A stretch of 64,000 bases of DNA from Rhizophlyctis rosea. Taxonomy: Eukaryota > Chytridiomycota > Chytridiomycetes > Rhizophlyctidales > Rhizophlyctidaceae. Positions 1-13,194 of this stretch are shown one piece after another. The first letter of the stretch is position 1, and every line of letters begins with the position of its first letter. The stretch spans positions 1 through 64,000 of the forward strand of contig JADGJC010000038.1 in assembly GCA_027596075.1 (NCBI GenBank). The letters are read 5' to 3'. Below the pieces are notes generated by a model, which was not told the origin of the DNA, did no database searches, and saw only the letters and a program-made list of their open reading frames with translations. The position numbers and the translations under genes were made by a program.

Positions 1-1699
1 AACTCGATTCCAAATGGGTGACACGCTACTACGGCTCCTTTGTCAAAGGCACCAAGCTATGGATCATAATGGAGTTGTGTTCGGGCGGGTCGTGTCTAGG
101 TTTGGTAAGCACGTCCTACTCTTGTGCAAATTGTGATTGATTACAACCTGACATACAACATCAAAAGATCAAAGCAGGACTCATAACCGAGCCCCACGTA
201 GCTGTTATTATGCGTGAGCTCCTCCAAGCGCTCGATTACCTACATCGTCGCGGAAAGATACATCGAGACATCAAGGCTGCGAACGTGTTGTTGACGGAGC
301 GTGGGGAGATCAAGTTGGCGGATTTCGGTGTTTCTGCTCAGGTGCATTTTAAGCTGCATAGGATACTTCGCATCATGGCTAAGAGTCTGATTGTGACTTC
401 TTGGCGGAAGATAAGATCACAGCCACCATTACGAAGAAGAACACGTTCGTTGGAACGCCGTATTGGATGGCGCCCGAAGTGATTTTGCGGTCAGCTTATA
501 ATGCGAAGGTTGGCTTGATTGCGAGCGGCACAAAATGTATAAAGAGAGCTGATTACGTGAACGCAGGCTGACATATGGTCTCTCGGAATCACCGCGTGGG
601 AACTAGCCAAGTAAGAGGTTTATGACCTCCATGTGAAATTATACTTATGTGCTGATGAATGGCAATTACGCACAGCGGTCTTCCACCACACGCCAATCTC
701 CATCCCATGCGCGTCCTCTTCATCATTCCACAACAGCCCGTCCCCACATTGGACAAGAAGTTTTCTCCGGAATTCCGGGACTTTGTTGCGAAATGTTTGG
801 CAAAGCGGCCTAGTCAGGTAAATGAGCAGTCTGTGATTTGGCGTCGCAATCCATGTGTTTGTGCTCATCAAGTCTCCAGCGCCCAAATGCACGAGATCTC
901 CTCACGCACCCCTTCATACAAAACGCTACAGATGTGTCCATTTTGAGAGAGGTGACGAGTTGCATGTTGGAGCGGAGGGCGGTGTCTGCCGAGACGAAGC
1001 AGGCGGATCCGTGAGTTGGAGTGAAAGCGCAGTACCTTTTAATGATGAGAGAGCTGATGGCCCATAGACCACCTCAAGAGGAAGAGGCATCAAACGCGAC
1101 GAGCATAGAATGGGACTTCAATACTGTTATGAAGCAAGCAACTATGAAGGTATTGGTGGGGTCATTCGTTTGTATGAAGACGGTGGCATAGTTTGTTGAT
1201 AGCATGTTCCTGCTTGGCAGGCATCGACATCAAGCGCTATTCGGAGGGACAAACCGAAAATCGATGATCGTAATTTGGGAAGAAGGTACATACGTCATAT
1301 TGGACCTTCAAAACTCATCCGCGATTGATAGTGGCCATCTTCTAACCCGGATCAACACGCCTCAGCATCGCATTCGAGGACGAATTCGACGATGCACGAC
1401 CTGTTGACAATCGACTGCTAAACAATGAACATACACGCAAGGATGCAGCACCCGCTTCTGCGCCCTCGGTGGCAGCGTCCACGCAATCACGATTCTTGCA
1501 GGCATTGAAAGAGGTTAACATTGCAGTTGTTTTCACCGTAGGATTGTCCAAGGCTGACATGTGTGCAATGCAGGCCGAATCCCACCTCCCGCCATCGATA
1601 GAACGTCAAGTCCTACATGACATCATGGACCGTCTCACCACGTCTCCGTCTATCGAGAAAGTCATTCTTGATGCGTTGAATGCTTGTGATATAAGGTAA
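1..1699 (+). CDS. Germinal-centre/Ste20-type serine/threonine protein kinase, 5' end outside window
   Basis: Partial, multi-exon gene entering from the left edge. The visible exons carry the second half of a kinase domain. The catalytic loop reads [11 protein letters not shown] (near 263-295), the magnesium-binding DFG follows in LADFGVSAQ (about 316-340), and the activation segment and APE motif read GTPYWMAPE (about 454-480). Later kinase subdomains read ADIWSLGIT and [10 protein letters not shown]. The HRDIKAAN loop and [10 protein letters not shown] segment are typical of the GCK group (Sps1, MST3/STK24-like) of Ste20 kinases, which act in polarity, septation and stress signalling. A non-catalytic tail follows, with an acidic WDFNT-like stretch near 1108-1125 and a helical C-terminus ending [11 protein letters not shown] before TAA at 1697. 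That TAA sits inside a good donor-like context, so one more 3' exon is possible. Introns interrupt the domain at about 341-400 and 508-570. The kinase call is firm; the subgroup is likely. Confidence 0.85.
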
Positions 1700-2246
1700 G
1701 GTGTGAAAATGAATCTGTGGCCCGGTCCACTTGCATGGCATGAGGAATTCTTGATGCCAACCACCGTACTTCGGCAGTGAGGATACAATTTCAAAAGTCC
1801 AGAACTCCCCGACGGAAGAACTCCACCGTCAAAGTATCGACTGGCCGCCCAAGCGCAGTCCTGTGGCCGAATCCCTATATCGTCGGTGGAAGTCCAGGGC
1901 TTAAAAGGGTCAAACTCTCTTTAAGTTGGACCAAAACTTCTTGTAAATATCTTTGTTTCGGCTGACTTCAAGAATGTAGTAATAAGCCGCAGTCAACATT
2001 GTACGGCGTACGATTTTTCACACTTATCGGATGGGCGACCTTCTCACTGCATGCAAAAGCAATCCTCCCGCGATTTGAACCTTGCCGAACAAACTCATTT
2101 TGTACAAATCGGGGTGGGAGTAAGTTTCCACCCCTGGCAACAAACAAAATCATACACAAAAGAAAAACAAGAAGGTAACAAAAACACATCCCCAACAAAG
2201 AAACTACCCACACCTAAACTTCGCGCAAACCCCCCTCCAAAAACCC
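1700..2246. other. Intergenic stretch between convergent genes
   Basis: It lies between the end of the kinase gene and the 3' end of the minus-strand HAP5 gene. I see A-rich sequence around 2130-2200, consistent with 3' untranslated regions and polyadenylation on both sides. Open frames here are short and show no recognisable motif. Confidence 0.5.
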
Positions 2247-3406
2247 TCACCCAACCAACTTCGCCCCATCCCCATGATGTCCGTTCTGTCCCGCCTGTTG
2301 CTGCTGCAACTGTGCATGCTGTTGAAGAAGTTGTTGATAGTACTGCTGTTGCTCTGCGATGCTTGCGCTGCTCCCGCCGGCGTCGTCTTGTGATTCGGCT
2401 TGTGCTTCGCCGTCGTCGGATTGGGATGCCTGAAGAGGGTGGTGTGTGTCAGCCAGTGTAAGGAGTTTGAGGATGGAATGGTGAGGAGATACCTGTCCGT
2501 TTGCTAGTTGGTAGGCGAGGAGTTGTGTTTGTTGTTCTGGTGTCAGGCCCTGCATGGCGACAAAGTATATTGAGATTTCTGAACTTGCGATGGGTGTAAA
2601 TATCGCTGACTAAAGATTTACCTGCAGGTATTGCGAGTTTTGGATGTAGGCGAATGGCATGTCCTGAAAATAAACAATGATGAGATGGATGAGCATTGTC
2701 GATTCTTGAGGACAACAGAACGCACTTTGAGGCCGGGTATGGTTGGAGTTTTGTTCATTTCTTCTCGTGGGACGATGTCGATCAGGACTGTCATTCATCA
2801 ACGCTTCGGTCAGACTTTCTACGGAGTCAATGCCGCCCAAAGTTTCGAACATCACTTACAATCATACATATCCGCTTTACTGACAGCGGTCGCCACATCG
2901 CTCTTCTGCAATGTGCGGCGCTTGTTTTCTTCGGTGTGGATCCATGACCGCATTGTTAGTTCGAGGATGAAGATTTCGCATGCTTTTGAGAAGATCATGG
3001 GTGCTTCTGCGCTGATCATCTATGGAGAGGGTAAGTTGTGGGCTTGATGAAACGCGTGGGAACGTGTTTTGCATACCATTGCCTGTCAAGTTGCTGTTAG
3101 TCAGAGTCATTCGTAGCCCCCAAAACGCCAGCTGGCCCATACCTTAACATCCTCATCAGCTTTCATAACCTTCTTGATCCTCGCCAAAGGCAACTGGTGG
3201 AATTTGAAGTCCAGAGGTCCGTGCTCGATATCGGTGATTTGCTGCTGCCAGAACGCTCGCGACATTTGCTGCACTTGGTCTGCGGTAGTATCTGAGCCTC
3301 CTGCAGCGGCGGCCGCAACTGCTGCGTGGGCAGCTTGTGTTGCTGCTTCGAGGGAGTGGGTGGAGGGGTCTTGGGAGTCGGGGGAGGAGGGTTCTTGGTC
3401 GGCCAT
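2247..3406 (-). CDS. HAP5: HAP5/NF-YC subunit of the CCAAT-binding transcription factor
   Basis: Histone-fold subunit of the trimeric CCAAT-binding factor (Hap2/3/5 = NF-YA/B/C), a nuclear regulator of respiration and other promoters. Exon 1 (3406-3143, 88 codons) has an Ala-rich tail and then the NF-YC signature [12 protein letters not shown], followed by [17 protein letters not shown]. Exon 2 starts at 3019 and continues the fold with [18 protein letters not shown] and [20 protein letters not shown]. Exon 3 supplies [10 protein letters not shown]. The splice from GATT|GTAAGT to the TCCTGATC exon restores the invariant DFLIDIVPR string exactly. Further exons give a Gln-rich C-terminus ([18 protein letters not shown], later a poly-Q stretch), which is usual for the family. 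The start is the ATG at 3404-3406; upstream codons are not conserved. Family and exon joins are very secure; the last two introns are inferred. Confidence 0.93.
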
Positions 3407-4086
3407 TTTGGTGTGAAGTGAGGCGGAGTCCGGACGCGAGAGGGGTGGTGCCGTACAGTGAAGACCTAGTTGAACCAACTGCAACTATTACTGACAAGTG
3501 GGGGTGGTGGTAAGGGCGTATGCGTGTGAAGTGCGAGACCACTTTTGGCTTGTTATCGATGTAGCGAGTTGCCGCAGGAGTACCCGTAGGTATGAATGAA
3601 GGTGGGGTTGGAACTTGAAGTGGGCCTCGCATGGGAGGGATTGATGTGGATGATTGTCACAATGTCATTGATGGATGATTGTCATTGATGGAACCCAGGC
3701 TGCGAGGCGTGTGGCTGGTTGGAGAGCCACAGAACGCCCTCCGAGTCCCAACGCGTCATGACGATCAGCAGATTCAGCACAAAACATCCACCCAAGTCAT
3801 CCATCCTCTCCCCAGTTTCTTTCCCCTCTACAATTCTCTCACTTGGGACTCATTTACCTCGTATCCACTCTGGAGGGCCAAGTCACCCGTGCCGAAAGAC
3901 GAAGCTCCTACCACTTCCCGCCTATGTGGGGAGCTGGTGCCAGCCGTTCAGTGTCTCCTTGAGGCACGCTTCCGGAAATTTGTCCGGAGAGTCCTGGGTG
4001 GTCCTTCACCGGGCCATGGAGCTTAGACGAGTAGCGCGGCTGGCGGACGTCCGTTAATTCAGAGAGGGTTGCATACCGTGTCCTTC
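3407..4086. other. Intergenic, with a small imperfect tandem repeat
   Basis: Upstream region of HAP5. Around 3638-3690 a TGGATGATTGTCA unit recurs imperfectly, giving two near-identical copies spaced by TTGATG. I see no supported gene. The stretch ends where the tRNA-like element begins. Confidence 0.4.
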
Positions 4087-4174
4087 CCTCCCGTAGCTCA
4101 AAGTAGAGCAACCACTTTTTGGGGGTCATGGACTTTCAAGGTGGTGACTGCTGGTTCAAATCCAGTCGGGAGGG
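4087..4174 (+). tRNA. Intron-containing tRNA-like element, anticodon uncertain (possibly Lys-TTT)
   Basis: The sequence folds into a cloverleaf. The acceptor CCTCCCG (4087-4093) pairs perfectly with CGGGAGG (4167-4173). The D stem is GCTC/GAGC and the anticodon stem ACCAC (4111-4115) pairs with GTGGT (4141-4145). The T arm is GCTGG-TTCAAAT-CCAGT with a good B box. The 25-base anticodon region (4116-4140) implies an intron of about 18 bases after TTTTTG, giving anticodon TTT if the usual 37/38 intron site is used. The D loop is only AAAGTA and lacks the GG that normally contacts the T loop, so the A box is weak. It may be an unusual tRNA, a degenerate copy or a tRNA-derived short repeat. The stems are read directly; the identity is inferred. 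Confidence 0.42.
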
Positions 4175-4250
4175 GCGATTTAGAGAGGTTTGGTTGCGTT
4201 ATCGCCGCTTTGGATATCCAAGGTATGTACGAGCATCCCATCCATTGAGC

Positions 4251-4290
4251 CATCCACCCATCCATCCATCCATCCATCCATCCCATCCAC
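4251..4290. repeat. Short (CATC)n microsatellite
   Basis: Uninterrupted CATC tetranucleotide units occupy most of 4259-4282, flanked by imperfect CCATCCA units. It lies between the tRNA-like element and a small candidate gene, so it may fall in that gene's promoter or leader. Confidence 0.85.
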
Positions 4291-4299
4291 TAATGCTAC

Positions 4300-4736
4300 A
4301 TGATCTCAATGTCGAGCAGCGACATTCTCCGCTCCCGTTGGAGTTTCCGGTCAAGTGCCAACCATGGCCTTCTGCCTTCCGACTCCTGCGCCCGCCGCTT
4401 TCAACGACCACATACCTACACACAACACGCAGTCCATACTCCATCGCATACGTGCAACCGTCGCTCGACACCAAGTATAACCACCACAAGGTACGTCGTC
4501 TCTGTCCACTGCTCTACCTTCATGACACTGACCTCACTTGCCGATACAGCAACGTTTGCACCGTACTGGACAACTCTGATTTTCAAGTCGAGTGTACTGA
4601 GCTAATTCGCTGTGTTGAGGGAGACGCCGATCTGGCAGCTAGTACTGGGAAAGAATGGCTCAGGGTATGTACAGTTGACTATTACTGTCGAAGAGTTCCT
4701 TCATTCATATGATTTCCTGTGCAGGGATTCAGGTAA
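4300..4736 (+). CDS. Small hypothetical protein, about three exons
   Basis: I do not recognise this protein. The case rests on splice signals. An exon from ATG 4300 (MISMSSSDILRSRW...) runs to AAG|GTACGTC near 4491. It joins at CGATACAG near 4550 to an open exon reading NVCTVLDNSDFQVECTELI and then RCVEGDADLAASTGKEWLR. The junction phase (2) keeps the frame open in both exons. A second intron (GTATGT to CTGTGCAG) leads to a short tail ending GFR and TAA at 4734-4736. The resulting protein is about 105 residues, with a Ser/Thr/Arg/His-rich N-terminus and an acidic C-terminal half. It could be a longer gene with further exons, or a non-coding spliced transcript. The exon signals are good; coding status is unproven. 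Confidence 0.35.
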
Positions 4737-5990
4737 GAGAAAGCGGAGAACGGCACGAGGGGAGTAGTGTGGGACGCACTTTGTGGAAACGGGCCTGTGC
4801 GAGCTGGTTAATATTTTGGAGACCCAATGACGGCATCTTGTCTTCGGAACGGATGTCAGGAAGTAAAAGGCCGGCAGCTCCTGCCATGAAGTGCCAACAC
4901 ATTGCAAGGATCCAGACCCCCGTTATCTCCGCTTTCGTTTCTGTGTTGTTTGAGAACTCTGTTTATCAATGTTCTTTTGTTAGATTTTTAGGCGTGGGGC
5001 GCTGAGAGTGCGGAGGAGGGGATGTAGGGGAACTGCTCAGGTAACCTGTCAATTCAACATCCTACTAATTGGGCCACGACACATCGCCACCTCCCCGTGG
5101 TGTGGCCTGGGCAGTCTGATGCAGTAACACATCAGTCTGGCGACGAGCGATGGACAGTGAAAGTCCAACCATTGGATTCAAATCTCATACCATTTCCCAA
5201 TACTGACACATACTTCTCCTTCCCCCAACCCAGACGCGCCAACAGGTAGGTCGTAACCCCTTCCCGCCGGTTGAAGCAAGGCGACAATACGGGACTGGCA
5301 GGGAGGTATTGTAGTGATCCCTTGTGACACGAGTCTTTAAAAGCTCGTGAAGCTGCAGATGCAACCTCAGGCTACGCTTTTTGGGGCCGCACTGACACTC
5401 GGCGAGTCCTCCATATCTCTGGAGGGTCATGAGTTGTTAGAAGGGCGAGAACGGAGCCGCTGCACCCTCCCGCCTTCTACGACGGCCTTCCGGCTTAGGT
5501 TTGTATGGTGGTGGTTGCTTAGATGGATGGTTGACGAGTTGCCCCTTTTTATGTCCATCCTTGGAATGACGGATTCGGTCGTGCCGGTCCAGCATCAACA
5601 ACTGTCTTTGACAACCACTGCATCAATCAATCGATTCCCCTTTGTATTGCACGCGTTGTATTGCACCCCTCCGTAGTGTGTAATGAATACAGTTTCGATC
5701 GATCGGATACTTCCATGAAACGACCATAGTTCACTTTTGGGTGAAGAAGATCGTTGTCGTTCCGTCTCATCGCTTTTCCACAATGTAGCATAACTTAAAA
5801 GCGCGAATAACAGACTGTACAGCAATACGGTTTGGTGTTGAATGAAGTTTGAAAAACAAGTAGAAATCTGAGCCATAAAAAACTACCCCAATAAAACCTA
5901 TTTGTATCTATATCATTGGCTCTACAATCTACCCTATCTTACAACCTAAACGCTACACCAATGACCCCTCAACCAGCCATTTTTCCGAGC
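4737..5990. other. Long intergenic stretch, no supported gene
   Basis: Short open frames exist on both strands, but none shows conserved motifs or consistent splice signals. A weak near-palindrome lies near 5115-5135 (AGTCTGATG, then CATCAGTCT). The A/T-rich right end (5870-5990) fits the 3' untranslated region of the adjacent adenylate kinase gene. Confidence 0.4.
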
Positions 5991-7120
<1,130 letters not shown>

Positions 7121-7511
7121 TGTTGCAGTTTACGGTGAGATAGATGGGGATACGGATAGGGGTTCTGAGGTTAGGACCGCGCGTGTGAAGACGACGTCGT
7201 CGTTGCGTTTGCAGGAAGGTGGAGAATGGGAAGATTGGTGAATTCCGAGAGAATAAGGAAGGTGTGGGAAAGGAGACTGGCAAAAATAACCCATCTCAAA
7301 GGCCGCGCCCTGTGTTTTGAATCTTGATCCCATTGACGTGCTGGTTGCTCGGAAATTTGGGATAGGAACTGACTCATCATGACAAGAGCGAGTTCATTTC
7401 GCAGCCCAAATCCCTCCTCTGCGCTCCCTCTGGCTGTTCTTATTTTTAGACCGTAAATCTTTTCAGCAATTTGCTTCTAACTCCACTCTAGCACTTGAGG
7501 AAATAGCACTC
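7121..7511. promoter_or_regulatory. Shared divergent promoter of adenylate kinase and mitochondrial RRF genes
   Basis: Only 391 bases separate the start codons of two head-to-head housekeeping genes, so both promoters must lie here. I see no convincing TATA box on either side and no clear shared operator. Pyrimidine-rich stretches precede both starts, as is common in fungal leaders. Confidence 0.6.
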
Positions 7512-8679
7512 ATGAGTTGTCGGCGAGCAATCGCCAGCCTGTTGCGGACACGCGCCATCCACTTGCGGTCATCTACACCAACTGCTCGAGTCGCTACTCC
7601 TTGCCTCTCCTCCCCCACATATCATCTCCTCCCCACCAGCCCAACACACACCCAACTCCGCTTCTACGCCAAGAAAAAGGGCGGAGACGACACAAAAGCA
7701 AAAAGCAAGAAGGGCAAGCCCGCACCAGCAGGAGAAGAGGAACCTATCGCCGGAGAAGACTTCGAATTTGACGTCGACAAGTACTCCGACAAAATGAAGC
7801 GGGGGGTGGAAGGTCTGAAACGGGAGCTGGCTAACTTACGCGTCGGAAGGGCAACTCCAGGTAGTCTAGCCGATAACAGTGGATTTGAGCGCGTTCCAGT
7901 TAATGATCTCTGTAATAATCAATATATTATGTCCTTTTTCAATATCTGCCCGCTCCCGTCTGTCATGCAAATAGCTATCTTAGATTCGGTCCAAGTTTCA
8001 CATCAAGGCGCCCGCGTTGCGTTGCCATCAATTGCACAAGTAACCGTCAAAGATCCACAGACTTTGCTGGTCATCGTTTCTGATGAGGAGGTGATTAACC
8101 ATTTTAATTAAATTTTGAAGCAAAGCAGCGGACTCATTTCCCACATGCTCCATCAATAGCTGACCCCAATAGTAGAGCGCTCAATCCGCACCGCCGACCT
8201 GGGTCTAAATCCCATGAGAGAAGACTCCACAGTCCTGAAAGTTCCCATTCCTCGGTAAATAAGGGACAAGCTCTGCCCTTCCATGGTCCCATTCCGATAT
8301 GAGAGCAATCCTCATGTTCATCTCTTCAACAGCGCAAATCAAGAAGTAAAAGACTCCCTCCTAAAATCCCTCCACAAATTCGCCGAAAAGACCCGCGAAC
8401 ACGTCCGAAACGTCCGCGCCGACGCCCGCAAAGAACTCCAAAGAGCCGAGAAGTCCAAAACCGCACCGCAAGATTTCATCAGGCAGCTTGATAAGGAGGT
8501 AAACGTCTTCGTCCTGCCGTTGTTCTGCCTTCACTTCATGGGGACCGAGAGTTCCACGTCTGTGCTTGTTCGGCTCATCTATCGAAACATTTCTCTAGAT
8601 CCAAGCAACAACGGAGAAATTTGTTAAGGAGGTGGATACTATTATAAGCACGAAGACGAAGGAAATAGAGAGCGCATAG
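7512..8679 (+). CDS. RRF1: Mitochondrial ribosome recycling factor
   Basis: Releases mitochondrial ribosomes from mRNA after termination, together with EF-G2. The N-terminus (MSCRRAIASLLRTRAIHLRSS...) is rich in Arg, Ser and Thr without acidic residues, as in a mitochondrial targeting sequence. The mature domain starts FDVDKYSDKMKRGVEGLKRE and LRVGRATP, the classic RRF opening. After an intron come VQVSHQGARVALPSIAQV and VTVKDPQTLLVIVSDEE, then a short exon with SIRTADLGLNPMREDSTVL. The C-terminal helix of domain I reads SLHKFAEKTREHVRNVRADAR and RQLDKE, then TTEKFVKEVDTIISTKTKEIE with TAG at 8677-8679. Domain order and length match the family. Intron ends near 7861, 8092 and 8498 are inferred from loss and regain of family similarity. 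Confidence 0.94.
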
Positions 8680-9545
8680 GACAAACCGATCTGGCTTCTT
8701 GACCTTCGGTTGGATTGATCTAATTATGTTCGCTCCACCTAGTCATTGACTCAGAGGTCCTCGAATCGATGCCTACATACCATGCAGTTCTCAACACTCA
8801 CACGTCACAAACGTCCATCCACCTGTCGTTCCAAGATGTTGATGCAATGTACTTGACAGGAAGGACGGGACGTGGGAGTGTCCCGGATGGGACATTGGCC
8901 AATGAGAGGATTTGAATGCCGTATCTTGATTCGCAAAATGGTTGGATGGGAGTGTTCGATCGATGGAGTGCAGTTGTGCCGAGTGGGTGAAAGGGTCGGC
9001 AGGCACTGAAGGCGTCATTAACTGGATGAAAGTTGCCGGAGAGTTTTTCGGCAGCTTACCCCACTACATTGGTGCATACGCCCTCATTCCGCCAGTCGTT
9101 CGGCACCCGCTCATAGATTTGATGAGATTTCCGCAGACTTGATCCAGTTTCCATTCTCAAGGTTCCGGACTCAGTGAACAAATTGACTTGGGACGTGTGG
9201 AACACCCCATTCCCCCCCTAATCCCTTTTCCAATCGTCCCATGAATTAGGATTTACCCCCGCACATGTCCCAAGTCGGCGAGACCTGAATTTGAGGAAAA
9301 ACAAAAACCCTTATGTGGGCGCCGCCCCAAAAATGATGTTGTTCGCAATAATGGGACAACCTTCCAAATCTCATGAAGAACGAGGAAGCCTGTTTGCCTA
9401 ACAACGAGCCGATAATCAATATTTGCAACAACAACCCTAGATGGATTGATTGATATGACAAAATTTCAGGACGGTATCGACCGAAAATTGTGGGGGTGAC
9501 ACAAGACACTATGAAGCACCCAACCGAATAAACCTTCCCTCCCGT
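8680..9545. other. Intergenic, no supported gene
   Basis: It lies between two 3' ends (recycling factor, plus strand; SET2, minus strand). The short frames on both strands lack motifs. I see nothing beyond probable 3' untranslated sequence. Confidence 0.45.
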
Positions 9546-12500
9546 TCACGGCGGAGAAGACGTCACCCCCTCACCCCCACCACCCGAACTTCCATACTTC
9601 TCCGGCAAGATTTGGTGTCTGCGAAGGTATTCCTTGACGTACTTCTTCACGGATTGAATGGCGGGCGTCGAGAGACCCTTAAAGCCGTTGTCGTGGTTTT
9701 TGGATCGGAGTTCTTTGTCCACTAGGCCTTCGGTTAACTACATTATGGCAAATATTGATGAGCGGTTGTGTTATGCCTCAAAGCGAAACGCATACTTGGC
9801 CCTAACACGAAACACATACCGCCTTGGCCAGCTTTTTGAACTTGTCCTTCGTCATAGAATCCTTCACCTTCGACATTTGCTTCACCACAATATTTGATAT
9901 CTGTTGCACCAAAAACAAAACGTATCAGATCAGCGGGTCGCGACCAAATAGAAAATCACCGCTCAACCCCACCTCATCCTTCAACTTCTTCTCAATATGA
10001 CCCATATCCACCTCATGCCTGTCCTGCTTATGATGCTTATCCCTGCCCGACCGTTCCCTACCCCACTCCTCCTGCTGATGACGATCATGATGCCCATTCG
10101 AATAAGAGCTAGGTCGATCATGAGGATGCGGACGATCATGAGTATCACGATGATGATACGCCTCCGTCACCTGATACGGCGGCGTCCGTCCCCCATCCGA
10201 CCAGGCCTCCCATTTCACCATCCCCGCATCCATATCCCGATTTCCATCCGCTGGCGGATAATGCATTGAAGGCGTAGATGCCGCCGCTGGAGTCGTGGAG
10301 CTGCGATCATGTTCGTGCCGGTGTTCTGCTGGGTGGGTGGGCGAAGGAGCCATTCTCGGCGGGTCCCAACTTGTTTTGTTCGTGCGGATGTTGTAGTAGT
10401 AGGGCCATGACCCATCGGGTGGGTAGTACTTTCTCCAGTCCGGTGGCAACACTTCTGCGGACGGCGGGCGCACACCATTGTGTGGGCGCGGAGGCGGGCC
10501 GCGGAAGCCGTTTGCGGGTGATGCATGCGACCCATGGTATGGTCTAGGGGAGGATGGATACGGTGAATGGTACTGTGACGGAGGTCCGCCGTGGGATGGG
10601 TATGGGCCATAAGGTGATGGTCGGTAGGGTGGACGGGAGGATGGTGGGTCATCAAGATGACGTGGTTGATAATGTGGTGAGAACCGACTTCCTTCTGCGG
10701 GTAGGCGTGGGTACGACGGTTTGACGTCGGCGCGGTGGGGATCCTGCGGACTGGGTCGGTGACCCTGGTAATCCGGAGTTCGCCGATAACCGTAGGTTGA
10801 AGAGATTGAGTTCCGCCGTTGTAATTCCACGCCTTCCCCTTCCTCGTCTGACCGCGCCCGTTTGACCTGTCTCTCCAAAGTGTGTGCCTCTCCGTCTACA
10901 TCATCGAACGAACGTTTCGACGGGGTATCGGGTGTAGCGGGGTCCATGGATGCGGTACGCGCAGAAACTCCAGGTTCCTAATCCGTTACCAAAAGTGTAC
11001 CTTTAGTAACAAGCAGGTGGTGTTGGACGACAGTTCAATGATTCACCTCTTTCCGAGCTTTCTTGAACCTTGACGTCAAGTTCTTCCACTTCTTGGTGAT
11101 CTGAGTTTGTAATGAGCGGTTACCGCGGTCCACCGATTGATGACAGACCGATCTCGCCATCCATACCTTATGGGCTTCTCCCGCAATTTCTTCGTCCGCA
11201 TGCTTCTCCAACTCCTCAACGTACGGCTCAATTCCCAACACCTGTTCATCTCGTGCGCGCTTGTCCACTCTCAGCAAAATGCTCAAAATCTGCCATATAT
11301 AATAGATCAATAAGGACCACCATCAGCTGATCGTCAGCAAAGCAAGTAACTCACCCTTCCAACAATGTTGGTGTCGTCAAAATGATTCCGGAGAATGCCT
11401 TTCAACACAACCAATCCTTGATATCCAACAAATGTTCTGAGCCGTGCAGAATCCATTTTCTGTTCGTCCCACGTGTTAGCCTTCAACCGACGCCAACATG
11501 AGAATATGAAACCATCAAACGCACCTCCACCGCCTGAACAAGCATTGACATCTTTTCCGAATCCTCGCCATACAAAGCAAAAAATCGTGCATAATGTCTG
11601 ATTTGATCTTCTTCCGACTCGTCCACCTCCTCCTGCTGGAATTTAATTGAGTGTCCCACCAATCTGGAAAAGAAGTGTCGCCATGTTCAATACCTCGGTG
11701 TACTCCGGATCATCCTCCTGCTTCTTCCTCTTAACCGCAAGGATTTCATCTCCCACGTCATCCTCGAACACAACATCTAAGATGGCTCATTAGAATATCA
11801 ACGAACCAAAAGTGCCCCATGATTTGATCATACCCTCAAATGAATCATCCAGCTTATATTTCCGCCCTTCCCCACCAATAAACCCCTTGCACTTTGCGGC
11901 CCCACAATAGCACCGCTGTGCTTCCATACTGATGAAAATAGTCTCAATACTGATGTTTGCATTCTGCCACCACCAACGACGAACTTGAACCCACCCATAT
12001 CGCTGAAACTGGTAATCGAACGTCAACTCGTTACCAGCGGAGATGTTTTGATTCGCAAAGATCCCCAATCGCAGATGCGGTCCCACAACCCATTTCGTCA
12101 ACTGACAATTGGGTTCACAGCTATGATTCATGAAGCGCGCGTGATTCCCTTTCCGGTAGGCGTCGATGGTCTTCGGAGGATTCGTCAATATTAGCAACAT
12201 TCTGGACGGAAAATTGCATTTTTTGAAGGTACCTCGTTATCTTTCAGCTGCATGAAGTAGAAATGCTTCGCCCCCTCTTCATGATACTCTTGTATCCGTT
12301 TGTGGAACATAGCCTTGGTGATAACCTCCCCGCAGTACTCAATGACGAGAAGTCCGCTGGACAACCGAATTAGCACAATCGCGATACCAGACCAACTCAA
12401 CCAGCGCCTTATATCCTTACGCATGAATATCCTCCAGCGCGCGCAAACCAAAACCCTTCTTCTCCGTTCGGAATACCTCGATCCGCGGATAGCGCTTGAG

Positions 12501-13194
12501 TTGCATACTAACACAAGGAGTGTCAAAATACGATGCGGACGGTACAAATCGCGATTTTCCGCCGCTTACTTTCGATTCTGACAGTGTTCGCCAGCGGGAC
12601 AATCGTCGACCGCACACTCGAGCATGCAAGTCCTGTTGATACAGTCCGAGTCCACCCCACATGCTTGCGTCCTCATGTCCCTGCCTGTGAAACTTTCGAG
12701 TCAGTTCCCATCAACCTTGCCAAAACGCCAAGACCAACACCAAAACTCGACGCCGAACATACCCGGCACATAAGTACATTCACACCGAAACACCTCCTCA
12801 ACCGCATTAAACTGCTTATTCCGCCCCGTCGCCTTCCCCTTATACTCGTTCTTCGAAATATGGGTATAAACCTTCGCAATCTCCTCAGCAATGTCGGGAC
12901 TCGCACAGATAGGTTGGTCCGTTCGCGCCGAAGGTGGCCGTGCGACACCGTTCCCGCTCATACCCCCACTCTCAAGTCCGTTGCCCTGCGTTTCGCTCAT
13001 TGGTGAGGATGCGTCTGGTGATATTGAAGTCAGGTTGTGGGATGGATTAAGGTGAAATGTGCTGTTGGTGGAGGTTTTGAAGGTACACGGCAAAAGCATG
13101 TCATACCCAAATTCAGACTGTTGAGTCGAACAGTCACGTCCTTCTTTGCTTCCTGCTTCATAGCCCTGGGCTTTTGGACCGACTCAACGGCCAT
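9546..13194 (-). CDS. SET2: Histone H3 lysine-36 methyltransferase SET2
   Basis: Methylates H3K36 on chromatin transcribed by RNA polymerase II, recruited through the phosphorylated polymerase tail. Starting from ATG 13192-13194 ([14 protein letters not shown]...), a spliced N-terminal tail leads to a Cys-rich AWS region near 12600-12700. The SET domain follows: [37 protein letters not shown], then [19 protein letters not shown] (cofactor and pseudoknot motifs) and [12 protein letters not shown]. The post-SET reads [14 protein letters not shown]. Downstream exons hold a helical region ([14 protein letters not shown]), a WW domain ([20 protein letters not shown], then KTSWDPP) in a Pro/His/Arg-rich linker, and the SRI domain that binds the polymerase tail (HIEKKLKDE, then [19 protein letters not shown] and HQILPEKY). 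The stop is at 9546-9548. The AWS-SET-postSET-WW-SRI order is diagnostic. An additional 5' exon is possible. Confidence 0.93.

Noticed and set aside
4119..4712. 197-codon plus-strand open frame
   Set aside because: It starts inside the tRNA-like element and runs through the CATC repeat. The spliced model in another frame explains the intron signals better.
5110..5140. Possible C/D-box snoRNA around a TGATGCA string
   Set aside because: Box C is only partial, no convincing box D lies at the right spacing, and there is no closing terminal stem.
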